Below are positions 63,463 to 64,000 of a DNA stretch of 64,000 nt, one piece after another. The translations under genes were made by a program, and so were the position numbers. The stretch's first letter is position 1. Every line of letters starts with the position of its first letter. The stretch is from assembly GCF_036663835.1 (NCBI RefSeq), contig NZ_JAXOJT010000001.1, positions 186,001 through 250,000 on the forward strand, given 5' to 3'. The stretch comes from Sphingomonas sp. LT1P40 (lineage in GTDB: Bacteria > Pseudomonadota > Alphaproteobacteria > Sphingomonadales > Sphingomonadaceae). The notes beneath the pieces were generated by a model. The model did not search any database. It saw nothing but the letters and a program-made list of their open reading frames with translations, and was not told where the DNA came from.

Positions 63463-64000
63463 ATGACGAGGGCACTCCGTTTTTTCGACGACAGCCAACC
63501 CGGCATCACCCGCAAGAAGATGCGGCATGGATGGGGTTATTGGGACGCCAAGGGCGACCGCATCACCGATCGCGAGGAGATCGACCGGCTCAACGCCGTC
63601 GGCCTGCCCCCGGCGTATCGCGATGCGTGGTACTCCCCGCACCCCAATGGCCATCTGCAAGCCACCGGCATCGACGATCGCGGGCGCAAGCAATATCGCT
63701 ATCATCTCGATTTCCGTGCGGCGCAGGAGGCAGCAAAATATGATCGCTGCCCGCTATTCGGCCTTCGCCTCCCGAAATTGCGCGCGCGGATCGAGACAGA
63801 CTTGCGCAAGCGCTCGCTGTCGAAGGAGCGCGCCGTCGCGGCGGTCGTTCGCCTGCTCGACTTGGGGCATGTCCGTGTCGGTAACGAGCAATATGCCGCG
63901 ACCAACAAGAGCTACGGCGCAACCACCCTGCGCAAGCGTCACGCCAAGCTGGAAGGCAAGACGCTGAAGCTGCAATACCGCGCCAAATCGGGTCGCGTGC
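63463..64000 (+). CDS. DNA topoisomerase IB, partial (C-terminus beyond the window)
   Basis: About 179 residues are visible and the frame stays open to the end of the window. It begins MTRALRFFDDSQPGITRKKMRHGWGYWDAKGDRITD and continues LNAVGLPPAYRDAWYSPHPNGHLQATGIDDRGRKQYRYH, then RAVAAVVRLLDLGHVRVGNEQYAATNKSYGATTLRKRH. These match the bacterial type IB topoisomerases of the poxvirus-like family, with the RVGNE and ATTLRKRH catalytic patches. The catalytic Tyr lies outside. The start is uncertain: an ATG at 63445 is also in frame. It relaxes supercoils without ATP. Confidence 0.85.
   Translation, partial: MTRALRFFDDSQPGITRKKMRHGWGYWDAKGDRITDREEIDRLNAVGLPPAYRDAWYSPHPNGHLQATGIDDRGRKQYRYHLDFRAAQEAAKYDRCPLFGLRLPKLRARIETDLRKRSLSKERAVAAVVRLLDLGHVRVGNEQYAATNKSYGATTLRKRHAKLEGKTLKLQYRAKSGRV

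Overview
The window is high-G+C chromosomal DNA of an alphaproteobacterium, most likely a sphingomonad (Sphingomonas or a close relative). Evidence: the ispH-thrB-rnhA order, a glycine-riboswitch-led gcvT-gcvH-gcvPA-gcvPB operon, separate glyQ/glyS genes, rplY-pth, a CpaA-E/TadBC pilus locus, a short ProRS, many four-base ATGA/GTGA gene overlaps, and dispersed palindromic repeats of the kind common in sphingomonads. I see no tRNA, rRNA, CRISPR array, prophage or transposase. Species-level assignment is inference.

Layout. 1-8.5 kb: end of a DUF2236 oxygenase gene, a TPR-OmpA protein, ychF, a small accessory block (glycine-zipper protein, 2OG-Fe(II) oxygenase, two lipoproteins), then pth, rplY and a TraB/GumN lipoprotein. 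8.5-15.4 kb: glyQ, glyS and ppdK separated by palindromic repeats. glyS is longer than usual and carries a low-G+C segment and an in-frame repeat. 15.4-23.3 kb: a Tad/Cpa pilus locus on the minus strand, without the motor ATPase cpaF or a pilin gene. 23.4-29.1 kb: a hydrolase, a D-amino-acid-dehydrogenase-like flavoprotein, a YegP-like protein, rnhA-thrB-ispH and a lipoprotein. 29.1-34.4 kb: tandem glycine riboswitch and glycine cleavage operon with a lipoprotein gene inside it. 34.4-42.8 kb: small secreted protein, serine hydrolase, methyltransferase, TMEM175-like channel overlapping an EamA transporter, proS, glpD and a PAP2/haloperoxidase-like protein. 42.9-49 kb: rnr with an in-frame repeat, two paralogous small tail-anchored proteins flanking a saccharopine-reductase-like gene, and an ABC exporter. 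49-57 kb: PHA depolymerase, YkvA and VOC proteins, an Lrp regulator, a small-peptide locus with twin hairpins, a thiolase-MaoC pair, and a cupin/sarcosine-oxidase-like pair. 57.5-64 kb: acnA followed by two related small secreted proteins, a DUF3883 nuclease-like protein, a beta-helix protein, a DJ-1/PfpI protein and the start of topoisomerase IB.

How the genes work together: the core is central metabolism (PpdK, aconitase, glycine cleavage, GlpD, thiolase, PHA depolymerase), translation (GlyQS, ProS, L25, Pth, YchF) and RNA decay (RNase R). Two minus-strand genes (3053-3529 and 62816-63370) have promoter-like elements resembling those used by the alphaproteobacterial general stress sigma factor EcfG.

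The most interesting unexplained locus is 53234-53467. It holds a 30-codon hydrophobic peptide gene, two stem-loops with the same CTGCAA loop, a truncated second copy of the peptide's leader and start, and a good sigma70-like promoter reading back across all of this on the opposite strand. This layout resembles a type I toxin-antitoxin module.
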